64,000 bases of DNA from Phyto melanocephala (GCA_941918925.1 OW799233.1:134508533-134572532); one strand, 5' to 3'; positions 11,695 to 24,107 are shown, numbered from the stretch's first letter. A program made the numbers and translations. Notes: generated by a model from the letters alone, not told the origin.

Positions 11695-11702
11695 CTTTTA
11701 TA
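11695..11702 (-). promoter_or_regulatory. TATA box of the cysteine-rich gene
   Basis: TATAAAAG on the minus strand, 59 bp before the start codon at 11636. Initiation about 30 bp downstream would give a 5' leader of roughly 30-40 nt, which is normal for small fly secretory genes. The start context GGCGAAATG is acceptable. A further in-frame ATG upstream (near 11680) would put hydrophilic residues before the signal peptide, so the 11636 start is preferred. Confidence 0.6.
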
Positions 11703-12129
11703 CGAAATTAATCTAAATTTTTTTTTGTTGTCTGTCTTTGACAAAGAAAAAAATTTATTTGAACAACTGTTGGATAGCGCTTGACAAAATAATAAATACA
11801 CGTGTAGAATAAATACTTAATAAACACTAAACAATTAAGACTCGTATTTATAAACCTTATAGAAATTATAATACACAATGGTATATTTTAATAAAGTTGT
11901 TTTTTTTTTAACTTATGTATTTAAAAATAGAAATTTAATAATGTTATTGTGGGCTAAATAATAAGCAAGTTTTTTTTTGTTAAATTAAATAAATTTGTTA
12001 TACCAATTCGAATTTGCCAGTTCAGGTACTATGAATAAAATGTTTTTTGTTAAAGCCATGCCACATAAGATAATTAAGAACCCTATGTCTTCTAAAGTCA
12101 TATTTTGAGATACACCACCAATTTTATAT
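11703..12129. other. AT-rich spacer upstream of the cysteine-rich gene
   Basis: Holds the distal promoter side of the gene and then AT-rich sequence up to the family B copy. I see no second gene and no clear regulatory motif beyond the TATA box. Confidence 0.45.
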
Positions 12130-12879
12130 TGTACTGAGTTCTGGTTTCATTTTAGGACGATCTAGCTATGAATGTCTGTCTGTCCGGCAGTTGAAAGCAC
12201 GAGATAGCTTGAACCGAAAAAGTTAGGGCGTTCAACTTTTGTCAGAATATTTTTATAAAACCACGTCCTTCCAACATTGACGTATAGCGATGATCTTTTA
12301 AATGTATATTTTTTGAGTAAAAAAATGAAAATTGCTCAAATCTATAAATTACGAAAGGAGTTATAGATCAAAATGTACCGAATATTATATCGCACGGCCT
12401 ATTTAAAATTAAAAACGTAATAAAACTGACAAAGTTAGTTGTGTGGTTCAAAAGTTTTGCAAAAATTGCTTTTTGATCAATAGACTTGCAATAATGGAAA
12501 ATTAAAAAAAAAAAATATGGTAAAACGCTCACTTAACGCTCCCATATAACGGTTAATCTTAAATTCATATAATTTCGCTATAGAAAAAGTTTCGGAAGAA
12601 AAAAGGACTTTATTGAAATATCTAAGTTGTATTTATTAGCAGAAACTATATTGATACGCCTACTTTAACGCCCACTTTCATTGAAAGACTAAATTTACGA
12701 AAACATTTTACTAACATATCGAAGTTATACAAAGAAATTGAAAAATATTTTAGTATAAAGATATTATTCCATAGCGATTACTGCTAGTAACGAAATAATA
12801 CATTTTGTGCTATAAAAGTACATCAAATTGGTGATAGGTATAAAAGATTCGGCACGGACGAATAAAGTGTTCTTACTTG
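12130..12879 (+). mobile_element. Family B element, 5'-truncated copy with empty mariner site
   Basis: Begins in the GACGATCTAGCTATG...TGTCTGTCTGTCC part of the family. It follows the family order through ATCAAAATGTACCG and the GCCCACTTTCATTGAAAGAC segment, and ends with ATTCGGCACGGACGAAT and TTCTTACTTG. At 12728-12729 a single TA sits where the 0.6-kb and 48-kb copies carry the mariner-derived insert: GAAGTTATACAAAGAAA here is continuous. It is therefore a paralogous empty site. No coding capacity. Confidence 0.75.
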
Positions 12880-13681
12880 TTTGTTCTTATTTAATGCAAA
12901 TTGGTTTTAGTCCCCAACTTTATGATAGTTAAGTACATTTTAAATTTTGAATTTTTATCTTTTAGAATTTCCAGAAATTTAATAAATATTTAATAACAAA
13001 CAACAATTGTTTGCCTCTAAGCACAACATACCATGAACTAGAAGCGATCAGATAGAGAAGGTAATCCCATGATAAAAGGTGGGCTTAGAAAGTTTTTGTT
13101 ATGCAAAAGATGACAAATGGTTTGGGAAATTAAAAAGTTTTTGCAGAATTTTTAAAATAAGCAATTAAGCTGCATGTTGCTGTTGTTGTAACGTTCCCGT
13201 CTACACATTTGGTTCATTCCGTATTAGAGGCATTGCTAATTTATTGTCTTATTTGATATTTGCATATTGCATGTGTGTAACAATAACTTTTTAAATATAC
13301 ATAATTATAATCACCCAAATGCATGAAATTTATTTTATATCATGAAGATATTAGGCTAAAAATAACAAAAGATGTTTTTTTGTGTTGTTGTACGAATATT
13401 TCAGCAAGTTTTTGAAATTAATATGGATTTTTTTAAGCTTTCTTTAAGCAAAATTCTATGTTTTTTTTTGATAATATTTTTTCATTGCTTTTTTTAAAAA
13501 TCTCAACGTTAATTAAATAAATTTACTAACAAACAAAAAGTGAGTTTGTACTTCTGAATAGCTGTTGTACCAATGGCTTCAACTAACCATGAGTATTTTG
13601 CATAAGTACTCTAAGAAAGTTTATATTTAGCTGCCTCTAGTGGCATGTTTGAATAGAAAACTGTTAATAGTTAATGAAGTA
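12880..13681. other. AT-rich DNA without recognised feature
   Basis: AT-rich sequence with T runs at 13430-13500. No coding pattern and no terminal repeats seen. Confidence 0.45.
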
Positions 13682-13689
13682 CTCTATTT

Positions 13690-14454
13690 GGGGGGTGCTT
13701 TAATACCATGTGAGATAAGGCCATGATGGCTTTATCTCTCATTCAATAGGGAGATAAAGCCTTTTTATTTTTTTTTTAATTTGAATGGGAGGTAAAGCCA
13801 TCATGGCCTTATCTCACATTAGCAATATTAGAAAATGGCTTTATCTCTCATTTCAGTTTTTAAGAACTTTTGCATTTTACATTGATTAATAGTTTTCTTA
13901 TTTTTATAATTAATTAATTTTTATTCCTGTGAGGCACTCAGGAAAACGTAATTCAGCGAAGCCACCTGCCGCGTCAAACTGGAGGAGAAAATCCGTAAGC
14001 GCGGCCGCAGGCCGCAACGCAGAAAAACTTCAGTACGCGAGGCCAGATTACAATACTTAACTTTAGTGTCTCTTAGAAGACATTTTTTACAGAATGTTAT
14101 TATTATTGGAATCTGGCTTCGCATACTAAAGTTTTTCCGCGTGGCGGCCTGCGGCCGTGCTTACAGGTTTTCTCCTCTAGTTGGACGCGGCAGGTGGCTT
14201 CGCTGAATAAAGTTTTCCTGCGTGCGTCACAAGAATAAAAATTAATTGATTATAAAAATAATTATAACAACATTCTGAAAAAATATTTGCCAAAAAAAAA
14301 ATATGGCTTTATCTCTCATTTCGCAAAATTTTAAATATGGCCTTACCTCTCAATGATTGGGCAATAAGGCCATTATGGCTATATCTCCCATTCAATTGAG
14401 CAATAAAGCCATCATGGCCTTATCTCACATGGTATTAAAGCACCCCCCCCCCCC
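13690..14454. mobile_element. Foldback element, long inverted repeats, 8-bp target duplication
   Basis: The element is almost entirely two inverted arms of about 350-370 bp around a short centre at about 14060-14105. Both ends read GGGGGGTGCTTTAATACCAT (right end in reverse complement, where the C run is longer). Flanking direct repeats CTCTATTT occur at 13682-13689 and 14455-14462. Outer arm segments contain short repeats of GCCATGATGG and TTTATCTCTCATT, and the inner segments are unusually GC-rich, with GGCCGCAGGCCGC. The open frame at 13921-14124 is just one arm read through. No transposase is present, so it must move in trans, if at all. Confidence 0.85.
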
Positions 14455-14462
14455 CTCTATTT

Positions 14463-14819
14463 TAGTATTTTTTACATTCAACTTATGTCGCTTTGTTTTC
14501 TGCACTAAGATTTGGTCTGGTCTTGTGAAATAGCGTTTAGAGAACCAACAGGCTTTTATAGATGAAAAATCATTTGATTTTTTATTTTAATAATCTATTT
14601 ATAAAACAAGTAAAATGTTTATGGCCAAAAATCTTTAACCATATTATCACAATTTAAATATAAAACATCAGCTGACCTGCACCAAAACCTGATGAGATAT
14701 TGGCAGAAAAATTCGACTTTCTTTTTTTCCCACATCCGTCAAGCAGGCTGTGCTACTGTTTTATTTTAAATTTATTTGTGGCAAGGCTTTGCTAGCACAT
14801 TCACATTTTTAAAATTTTG
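14463..14819. other. AT-rich spacer
   Basis: Between the foldback element and a retrotransposon relic. No coding pattern or repeat termini seen. Confidence 0.45.
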
Positions 14820-15362
14820 TCATGTTAGTTGCGAATAGATCTGACTGGGATTCCTTGATGCAACATTTAATTTCCACCTTCGATATGTGATCGATTGTTT
14901 GCTTGTTGGTACATGTCATTGACTTTAAAAAACCTCGTCTCACTGAGGAATCTCCGCAGATCGTTTAATCTGTATATGTGTATATGTGTCTTTTGGCGGA
15001 CAGGACAGAATGTTCACGGAGAAGGTGGATAACCTTGTCCTACTTTTGTCGATCCATACAGCTACGACAATGGTCATTTGATGGAAGTCTGAGTCGTCTT
15101 GCACTTTTCCCTAACAACCTTAAGATGTCATTTCTACCCCGGCTTGTAAGTAGCGATGTGTGCTTTTTATCAAAAGATAGCCACGTAAGCCTGGCCACTG
15201 TACATGTGTCCAGTCTATGCGACCTGTTGTCGGCCTTTCCAGAAATGTGTCCAAAAGATCATACTCTTGATAGTTCCCAAGGGAATTGTGAAACTAGGCA
15301 ACGTCAGTCAGTTGATCAAGCGTCGAGAACTCCTTCCTGCATTGACCGAAAAATAAACCCAT
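14820..15362 (-). pseudogene. Non-LTR retrotransposon 3' relic (after RNase H)
   Basis: Minus-strand reading gives a decayed C-terminal region of an RNase H-type non-LTR element. It shows a WTHVQWPGLRGY-like stretch, then RRLRLPSNDHCRSC (about 15055-15100), the cysteine-containing landmark that follows RNase H in these elements. A short tail ends in AEIPQ-like residues. Frames shift several times and stops interrupt. The plus-strand frame at 14978-15364 is a shadow. The same tail recurs at 32.4 and 34.2 kb, including a shared CAGATCGTTTA stretch. Confidence 0.6.
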
Positions 15363-15383
15363 AAAAATAAATTCATTTTTATA

Positions 15384-16320
15384 CAGGGTGTCTGGTGGCA
15401 AATCAATACTTTTAAATACGATTATTTTAAAATTTAATAAATGGTGCGGAGAGACGCTAAAATTATCGATTGTGGGGATTTGTTAGTCACGTACGCTGTG
15501 GGAAAAATTTTTAAGAGTAATGATTTTTACGTAATTGCTCGTATACGTGATGGACCGAATGTAAATTTAATGCGTTCGTGGGTACAGAGATTACGCGCAA
15601 CTGCTTCCCACGGCCAGGACCCAGGCAATCTTCAAGGACTCTTAAAAACATTGACTGGTTAAAAGCAGTTTACGTAAAAATTCGTGATTTTCAATACGGA
15701 AAAGAGCAGCCTCACTGCCTCACTGGGACTTCCAAGAACGATTATTCGTAATATGTTAAAAAACTTTCTGAAATTCCATCCTTTAAAAATTCAAATCGAA
15801 CTGAAAGGAAGTGACTTTTACTTACGCAAAAATTTTTATGAAACGATGTTGGAGCGTTTTCGCACTGTATATTCTATTTTTTGGGAGCGGCTAGTCTCAT
15901 TTTCACTTAAACGACCACGTCAATAAGCAAAACTGCCGTTACTTATATCGAAGAACTCGCAACCCTCGATTGAAACATCAAAAACCATTGCATTGCCCCA
16001 GGGTAACTGTTTAATGTGCTTTATCCAAGCATGAAATAATTGGACCATTTTTTTTTGAAAACTCTCGAGGCTAGGTGACGAATGGCGACGCTGAAAATTA
16101 TCAAGGCAAGATTACGGAATTCTTTTTGCCAAACCTGCGAGCTTATCCATCGTACTCTTCACACACGTGGTTTCAACAGGATGGGCCGACTGCACACACA
16201 GCCAGAGCTATGATGAATTTGCTTCTGAAAAATTTTCCCTAAACACTGACATCCGATGACTACCGAGGTCTCCCGTTCTAACTCCCATGGGTTTTTATGT
16301 GGCTACCTCAAAGAGATGGC
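15384..16320 (+). pseudogene. Mariner-like transposase relic
   Basis: Plus strand. The left end begins ACAGGGTGTCTGG, a motif seen at ends of such insect elements. An N-terminal part (15441-15662) contains a MRSWVQRLR helix-turn-helix-like segment. A second piece (15684-15926) carries LGLPRTIIRNML, FHPLKIQIELK and MLERF, typical of the second DNA-binding half and linker. Near 16160-16230 WFQQDGPTAHTARAMMNLL marks the region around the second catalytic aspartate. Stops and frameshifts separate the pieces and the C-terminus is lost. It is an inactive relic of the family also seen at 21, 27, 39 and 51 kb. Confidence 0.75.
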
Positions 16321-16339
16321 TTATTATTTAATTGTTCTC

Positions 16340-17729
16340 TATTGCATTTAAGTTGAACTGTTCAATGTAAAAATAGTGCATTTGTTATAGTAATTATAAA
16401 TTTCATAATTTATCAGATCTTGTAGGACAAAATTGAAACATCAGATTTATAATTAATATTTTCGTAAAAAATAAAAATAAACAAAATCCTTTAAAAAACA
16501 ATTTATGCTACTAAACCCAAACATTTAAACATTTAAAGTTGTCATTAGTAAAGAGATGATGCAATCCATACAAACTGTATTTATTTATTTTTTTCAACCA
16601 ATACCCCAAAGAATCTACCATATGCAATTATGGAGCTCTAAAATGTTCTTGTATTTTTTTCCAGAAGAGAATGATGTTGATGACCAAAAATAGACAACAA
16701 ATGATGTTGCTACTAGTTTTATTTTCTATCGCTGTTCTTCACTTATTTATTTATTGTTTATTTTGCAAAGAACAAAAAAAGGCACCTCTGTTGCTGGCGA
16801 CGACATTGATGGTGTAGATTTAAAGTGAATTTTGTGTTTGTTGCTTTTTTCATACACTTAACAATATTAAGAATCAGCTATATTAACATAAATAATTAAA
16901 TAAAGCAAGCAAATACTTATTGAAATATAAAAACAAATAACAATTATAATGAATTTAAAAAATGTTTGTTGAAAGAAAAAATTATTCTTTAAATTTAGTT
17001 TAATTACACATTCATTTTTTTAGGTGTTTCACGTACTATTTGTATTGTATAAAATAATGGAATTCATATACAGGTGTGTGCGTGTGTTTATATGTTAAAA
17101 CACTTGTAGTTTTTTCTCTTTTATTTTATTAATCTAAAAATAAAAACACAAAAAAACTCATTAACTAAAGAATAATACCGATAGCAACAGCCATAGAATA
17201 ACTACAAGATCGATGCCACTTTTTATATGTTTTTTTTTCTCTCTATAGTTCTTTTTTATCTACCTTTATTATTTTGAACCAATTTTTGTTGTTGCAAATT
17301 TCAATAATTTTAGTGGTTTTACGGCTTCTGTAACTTTTACTGAGACTGCTGGTTGCATCATTTCTCCTGCAAGATTTGATGAGATGCCCGTCAGTTGTGT
17401 TTAAGTTGAAGTTTTTGTTTTGTTATTTTGTTGTTGCTGATTTTTGTATTTTGCAGAAAAACAATTCATCTTAGATCAGAAACCTTTCGGCATTTGCTTA
17501 AATACGAAAAAAGCAAATAAATAAATTAAAGAAATGAAAATGAAATATTATATTGCTGCCGTATGTTGCAAGGCAATCCCACTAGAAAAAGTTGTTTCAA
17601 AAAATGTTTGTTGTATATCAAGGCATATTAATTCATCAGGTAACCGCAGTTCAAAAATAAAATTTTTGCTTATATATTTTTATATATGAATTTTGACATT
17701 AGAAATAAATGAGAGAAGTGAGAAAATTG
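16340..17729. other. AT-rich DNA, no gene supported
   Basis: AT-rich, with CAACA- and TTGTTG-rich short stretches (16660-16800, 17280-17450) that look like ordinary fly intergenic or intronic DNA. No exon could be supported. Confidence 0.45.
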
Positions 17730-18413
17730 TTTTTATACCCTTCACCTGTGGTGCTCAAGGGTATATATAGCTTTGTCATTCCGTTTGTAATTTCTACAAT
17801 ATTTTCTGAAAGGAGTTGATTAATTATGTCCGTGTGTTGGTTGAAATCAACTTTTAGAAGCAATTATATGTTCCTCAGATCTGTGCATGGTATCAATCAC
17901 TTGGAAATATTCAGCACAATCGCCCCGTAAATTTCTGAGATATGAGCAAAAAACCACGACCACTTCGTTTTTTTCACACTTACAACAACAACATACACAT
18001 ATACTGGTTAGAGTAAACGTGGCATCGAATCCCAGCTGAGACAAACAGATTTTTTTTTAATTTTATTTCTTTATTTGATATATTTTTTTTTATTATATAC
18101 ATATATTTGGTTGTTGGGTTTAAGCTGGTTTATATGCATTTCACTTTTGCTTATGCCGGATCATCAGTAAGCCTTTATTATTTTTTATTTTTTTTGTAAT
18201 TTTTTTTATTGTTTTTAATAAATTTTTTAAATTTTTTTTGTAATTTTTTTTTTTTTGGAAACATACATACGTAAACTCAATTTATAATTTTGCAATGGGA
18301 CATTTTTATATATGTATGTTTTTTATTTCATATGAGATAAATGGTGATACAAACTATTGTTATTGCATGACTACACGTTGTGAAGGGTATATAAGATTCG
18401 GCACTATTACTTG
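17730..18413 (+). mobile_element. Family A element, nearly complete
   Basis: Starts TTTTTATACCCTTCACCTGT with a small hairpin to AAGGGTAT. It keeps the ATCAACTTTTAGAAGC and GATATGAGCAAAAAACCACG segments and the T-rich interior, and ends GTGAAGGGTATATAAG, ATTCGGCAC, TTACTTG. Compared with the 10.4-kb copy, the 3' end has lost the second hairpin arm (GGCCGAATATAGCGCTC). About 680 bp, non-coding. Confidence 0.8.
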
Positions 18414-18819
18414 TTTATCTATGGACTTTGACAGTTGAAATTTAAAATAAGTCAAGAAAAAAATAATCAGCTGACGAATCAAGGCTACCTGATGAATTTA
18501 TGGAAAAAAATTAAACACAATTTTTTTTAATATTTTCTTTAAAATTAAAATTTGTTTAAATTTATTAAATTAAATTTTTTGTTTAAATCATATGCAATGA
18601 TTTGATAAATCAGCGGATATTTTTTACATTAAAAGAGTAGCTTAAAGCATTGCTATATTTGATGTATTTGTTGCTAATTTTGTAAAACCATGGGATATAA
18701 TTTTAAAAAATTTTAAAAGGCTTTTACCGAAAGCTCTATAAATGGCTCAAAGTTTTCCATACTTAAAAGTATTTTGACTAGCTTACATTTTTTTCTGTGT
18801 AAAAGTTGTTAACAAAACA
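18414..18819. other. AT-rich spacer
   Basis: No features seen beyond short T and A runs. Confidence 0.4.
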
Positions 18820-18904
18820 ATAAATTTTATGATATAATAGAACTACACAATATTAGTGGTGGGTATCAAAAATTTGGCCCAGCCGAATATAGCGCTCTTA
18901 ATTG
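18820..18904 (+). mobile_element. Family B element, 3' end only
   Basis: Retains the last ~85 bp of the family: AGTGGTGGGTATCAAAAATT, then CCAGCCGAATATAGCGCTC and TTAATTG. The mismatches in the first hairpin arm show it is old. Confidence 0.6.
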
Positions 18905-21045
18905 TTAAGATGCCAGTGATCCCTTTGAGCGGATATCTTACATGTGTTTTGTTATTATAATAAACAATTTATACTCAAGTCATTTGAAAAACAGCACCTA
19001 AGTCTAGCAAGAATGATAAGCTTTAAGTTATAATTTTTGTTTTACTTCTAGCCTTAAAAGCTTTCAATTTCCTCTTGACCCTTTAAAAAATAGAAAATTT
19101 CTACATGAAAATTAAAAAAAAAACAGTATCTGGAATATGTGTTGCACGTATAAATGAACGATATGAAAATAAAAACAGCAGCTGCAACAATGGGCAACAC
19201 TATTGCAGCGTCAACAATTGCATTTGATTCGCATGCGCTACTCTCCGAAACGCATTCTTCAATGGATTTTATCATCCACTGGCTGGCATTAAAGACAAAA
19301 CTATACTTTTTCTTTCATTCTTTTACATCTTTACAGCAACACATACTACAGCAACAACAATACCAACACAACGTTTGAGTTGTATTGAGTTTAATGCTGG
19401 CATTGATGATGCATTGTGTGTTGTATGCATCAAATAGTCAAACGAACAGCAACGTCAGCAGCCAGTAGCTGCAATCTACGGGATAGATGGATGGATGGTT
19501 GGACGGATGTTTTTGCTTTTGTTTTTCTTTTATAAATTTTTCACATGTTGGTGCAAATTTGTTTTTTGCTATCGTTAGTTTTGGGGTAAGTTGAATAACA
19601 ACAACAAATAAATGTATTGCATGCTTATATGTATGTATGAGTTTGTAAGTGAGAGAGTGTGTTCTTGTACTTATAACTTTAAGAAATAATAAAAATTTAA
19701 ACACAAAATAATTTCACAAAAAAAAACTTGGTCGGGCTGAAGGGATACTTACACGTATGATGATGTTTTTGTTGGCTGTTTATAAAGATGATGATGACGA
19801 CGATGGCTGATTGCATAGATGTACTGTACGAGTACATAGAGGTCACTGAACGTTCGATAAGTCCCTATTCTTACGTCCGTTCCATCTTTTTGTTGTTACT
19901 TTGTCCGTCCATCCGAACCATTTGTCCATTTGTTTAGGCATCTAGTCGTAAGTTTCGTCTGTCTAAATTTTTCCTTTTTTTTGTTTCTTAACATGCTGAA
20001 GCAGTCAGTAGCTTTGAATTTAATGCACAAATTGCAGCTGCATTGCAACAACAATAAAAACAAAACAAAAAAAGGCAATAGAACAAACATGAGCAGCCAA
20101 ACATAATTTTGAACGTGGTGGCGTCGTTTAAGTTTTTAATTTTTTTTTCGACAGCATAATTGCAATGCATCATTTTACTCCGCATCATCCACATTCACAT
20201 CAACATCAGCAGCAGGGGCAATAGCAACATCAAACATAGTTTTTCTTCTGTGTGTTGCCTGCTGTCTAGTTGTTGTAATAGTATTTTGAAAAGTTTTTTA
20301 GTTATTTTTTTTCTCTTTTTGGTATGAATTAATTTAAGTTTTTTTGTGTGTTTTTTCGTAAGTGTTTCTTTCAATAAACTCAGCGTTTTTCGTTAATGTT
20401 GTTTACTTTCCTTGCTTACAGACTGGCGAAATTGCAGCAATAAAAAATTATATATGCTTCTAGGAAATCTCATATTGCATTTGATGAGAATGTGTCTATT
20501 TTATTATTATTCGAACATGACATTCATTTAATTCGATGGATTTTTTGGTTTTTTTAATTCAATAATTTTTCACAATACATATAGTAAATGTATTGAGAAT
20601 TTCTAAAAAAAAGCGAATATCACTTTAAAAGGTATAGATAGATAGCTCTGCTAAAGAGGTTTGATTATTGTATTCTTTTTTAAAATTAATTTCTTTAATA
20701 TTAAGAGGTTTCCATATAAAAGCCTTGAGAGGACAATTTAAGCATTCGGTGGAATTAATACATCATATTTTCACAATCAATGCTTAGTATGATTGCTGTG
20801 TGTCTAGTCCCCTTTAAGCTTGCTCGGGTGATAAATCTTTTTCAATTAGAAAAGCATAAATGGGTATGTATAAGAGTCAATTACGTAGACAAAAATCTTT
20901 AGTTACAGATAAATATTAATGCTTAGAAAATATCGAGCTCGCAATTTCCATGGAAAGAAAAATAGCTTTTTTTCCTACAAAAGTTTAACTAATAATACAA
21001 ATGTGCAAACAATGAAGCTTTTGGTGATAAAGCTTTACTTATAAA
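18905..21045. other. Unassigned DNA with CA-rich and CAG-like stretches
   Basis: Less AT-biased than its surroundings, with CAGCAGCTGCAACAATGG at 19182, CAACAAC runs, GATGATGATGACGACG at 19790 and CATCAACATCAGCAGC at 20200. Such stretches occur in introns and untranslated regions of fly developmental genes. The overlapping frames at 19054-19378 show no family or splice context, so I make no gene call. Confidence 0.45.
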
Positions 21046-22520
21046 GGATGTCTCAGTAAGAATGAATTTTTTAATTTTAAAATAAAATTACTTATTTTTT
21101 TAAATATGTAGTTGTCATTTTTGCATTAGATTATATTGAAGACATGATTTGATTAAGTATGACATAATATAGCCGTCAAAAGGACTTTAAAGCTCTGATT
21201 CTTATTTTCCATTATTTTTTACAGAGTTGTTGCTGACCTCACCGATGACATATTGTTTCTGGTTTACTCGCATAAACCTGAGATTTTAAAAAACTCCAAA
21301 GAATAAATCGTGCAGCGTTAAATGGCCAGTTGACATAAGAATTGTTTGAAATTATTGCTGCAATAAATGGATTGTTTCATGTGAGGTATGGCAGGTGGCG
21401 TCATCTTGCTGAAACCACATGTCGTCCAATTGAGGCCACAAAAAATAATGTCCTGTAATTAATGCCGTTTACAGTAACTGAAATTTTGGCAGTCAGGCCC
21501 AGGCTCCGCTCCAGACAATTGCTCGTTGTGGATGCATTTATTTTTTATGGATTACATGAGGATTTTCTGAGTCTTAAATTTGACAATTTTTTGTATTCAC
21601 AGAGCAATTTAGACTTATGCTCTAAACACATAGACGACAGCAGACAGCAAGCAGCAATATGTCAAAAATAAAATCCATGTGTTTAAATGAAAACGATTAT
21701 TTTGACGGCAGCACAGCAGCACGACTGCACAACAGCATTTGCTGCCAACTTAGGCTATTTTCTATTTTGACGGGCAGCAAGAACAAATATAGTGTTGCCA
21801 TTATATATATTAAATTGGAAAAAAAAGAACAAAAATTTATTTTTGATATTAAACATAAAAGAACATTACAAAAATACAATAAAGAAATAAGTGTATGTGT
21901 TTTTATAGTTTTTCGTGATATTATTACATTTTTTTATCAATAACTTTAATATTATTCATTATAAAATATATATGCGGCATCCCTGAAATTTGTATTGCTA
22001 AAATGCACATCAGCTGATTATTATGTTGTTGCTGTCTTCAAAATAATTATGAAGCTGACTTCAGAGCAGCATTTGAAGTTGGCAGCATTTGAAGCCTTGA
22101 AGTTGTGAAGTCTGCTGGCGTCTATGTGTTTAGAGCTTTAAATGCGCTTTATAGTAGAAGTTGAGATTTTGTTTAAATTGGTATTGACTTCACTTTGCCG
22201 GTGTTTTCCTTCCATGGTCTGCTGATTTGATTTGATCTTGAGTACGCATAAAGTTGAAGCTCTTTTGTGAAAATTCGCTGGGTGGTATTTTGTGAAATTT
22301 TAAGTTGTTCAGAATGATGCCAGAATTCCAACAGCAATGTTTTCGAGTGACTGACCGTTACACATTGAGGTGCACTTTCTCGATTGAAAATTTTTCAAGG
22401 CTTGTGAACGCTGACAGCATAACTTTCCAAATTTTTTTAAAAAATCTTCACAATTAAATGGCTTGCTCTTTCGTAAAGCGATCTGTTTAAAATAATCGGA
22501 ATATTTTAGAGGTGCCAAAT
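21046..22520 (-). pseudogene. Mariner-like transposase relic, expanded in the middle
   Basis: Minus strand. Near 21390-21410 WFQQDDATCHTSHETIHLLQ marks the region of the second catalytic aspartate. It is preceded by a VNGINYR-like stretch (about 21450) and followed by VNWPFNA and WSFLKSQVYASKPETI down to about 21235. A possible N-terminal DNA-binding piece (22309-22518) contains CEDFLKKFGKL and SLENIAV. Between the pieces, at about 21490-22190, lies ~700 bp that does not fit the transposase and may be a later insertion with CAGCAGACAG-type repeats. The 3' end has a GGATGTCTCAGTAAGAATG motif like the 15.4-kb relic. Inactive. Confidence 0.65.
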
Positions 22521-22689
22521 TTTAGAGTTGCCACTTGCACAAAAATAATGACACTAAATTTAAAAAAATGAATTCTTACTAAGATACCCTTTATAAAGCT
22601 TGATCTGGAGGTAGAATCTTTACAATTAGAGTAGCCTGAGCTTTTTGAGTAAAAGCAAACCTAAAAAAGAGCGGCAAGCGTTTTTCGGC

Positions 22690-23056
22690 TGTTTAAAATT
22701 CTCGGGTTCATACAATTTGTATGAAACCAGGGTACACTTATACAGGTGGCGGTTATGTGTGCCAATGTTTGTCAAACTCCATATATAAAAAAGAAATTTC
22801 AGTGTCAAGAATTGTCAAAGTCCATATATAAAAATAGAGAGACAAAAATTACTCTCCTTTACTCTATCATCTTATGTAATTAAACCATGGTCCAGGGAAC
22901 ACTTTCACAAGTGGCGGCCAGCCCATCTGATTATTATTTTGTGTGCCAATGTTTGTCAAACTCCATATAAAAAAAGAGATTTGTCAATCTCCATAAATTA
23001 AAAACGAGACAAAAAATACTCTCTATTTACGCTATCACCTTCTGTAGTTTCACCAT
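22690..23056 (+). repeat. Tandem duplication of a ~185-bp unit
   Basis: Two diverged units, about 22715-22890 and 22900-23056, share GTGTGCCAATGTTTGTCAAA, CTCCATATA, GAGACAAAAA, TACTCTC and ACCATGGT in order. Part of a third unit (ACCATGGTATGAAAC ... GGTGGC) is recovered if the hAT-like element at 23065-24107 is removed, continuing at 24116-24145. Confidence 0.65.
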
Positions 23057-23064
23057 GGTATGAA

Positions 23065-24107
23065 CATAGCTGCCAGATAAAATAGAGGTAAAATCGTCTA
23101 ATTTGGGGGAAAAAATCGTCAAATGGTTTACTCAAATCGTCATAAAAACGTCAAAATAAAGAAACGCATTTTTCAAAACAAAACATTTTATATTTAATGC
23201 ATAACATAACAAACTTTTTAAATCTAGAGAGATCAATGGTTTTATTAGACCCTTTTAAGTTAAGAACATGACAATAAATATAATACAATTTAGAATTCAT
23301 TTCGAAAAATATAAACAAAAAATAATAAATTGGCTGAATCTTTTTGGAATATTTAAAAAAATAACTATAATCATTTCTTGCTAAAGTTTCTACCAATTAA
23401 GGTAGCTTTAGACAAGCGTAAGACGAGCACAACGCCAAAATAAACCCCAACGTTTCGCTTTTCAGCCCATAAACTTATTTCTGGATCTGCAAACCAGTCT
23501 TCCTTATATTTCATCTTCCTGTTGGTTACTTGTGAAAAACACCATTAAAATTTCATTTTAGCTACTAAAAATGGTTGAAATTTCTACTAACAGAGGAAGA
23601 GTTGCTACAATTTTCATCATTTTGGTTTTCTATTAAAAATATAATGTTTGATTTTTAAGGTTTTAATGTATAATTTAAAAGAACTTACTATTTTTTTTAA
23701 GTATTTAAGCATATTTACTTGTCAATTATTTTTAAATAAATTTACTTAAAAAATTATAATTGCTTTAAACGCGTTTCCAAATTTATATTTGTTCTTGTTG
23801 TAGGTATCAGTTGATAAAATGTGGCATCTATGTTAAAAATGTACAAAGTGAAAAAATTATCCACACAAACACATTAAAAATTATAGATTTATCTTTTTCA
23901 CTCTGTTCTATTATTCATAACATAAAAAAACCGTTACAAATTATTTTTATTTAGTTTAAGGTTGATATAAGAGTAATGAAAAATGTTGCAAACTTGAATT
24001 TTTGAAAATCGTCAAAAACATAACATAAATCGTCAAATCGTCAACATGTAATTTTTAGCACGTAAAATCGTCAAAATGACGATAAATCGTCAAATCTGGC
24101 AGCTATG
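23065..24107. mobile_element. hAT-like element with perfect 8-bp target duplication
   Basis: Terminal inverted repeats CATAGCTGCCAGAT are perfect at both ends and flanked by GGTATGAA at 23057-23064 and 24108-24115. Subterminal regions at both ends are full of AAATCGTCAAA-like motifs (at least four per end, in both orientations), a layout known for transposase binding sites in hAT elements. The interior is AT-rich. A minus-strand stretch near 23420-23520 reads KMKYKEDWFADPEISLW, which resembles the start of hAT-type proteins, but the rest of any transposase is gone. Length 1043 bp; non-autonomous. Confidence 0.85.

Noticed and set aside
13921..14124. Minus-strand frame with arginine-rich sequence
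   Set aside because: It is the GC-rich inner arm and loop of the foldback element, and the other arm does not keep the frame.
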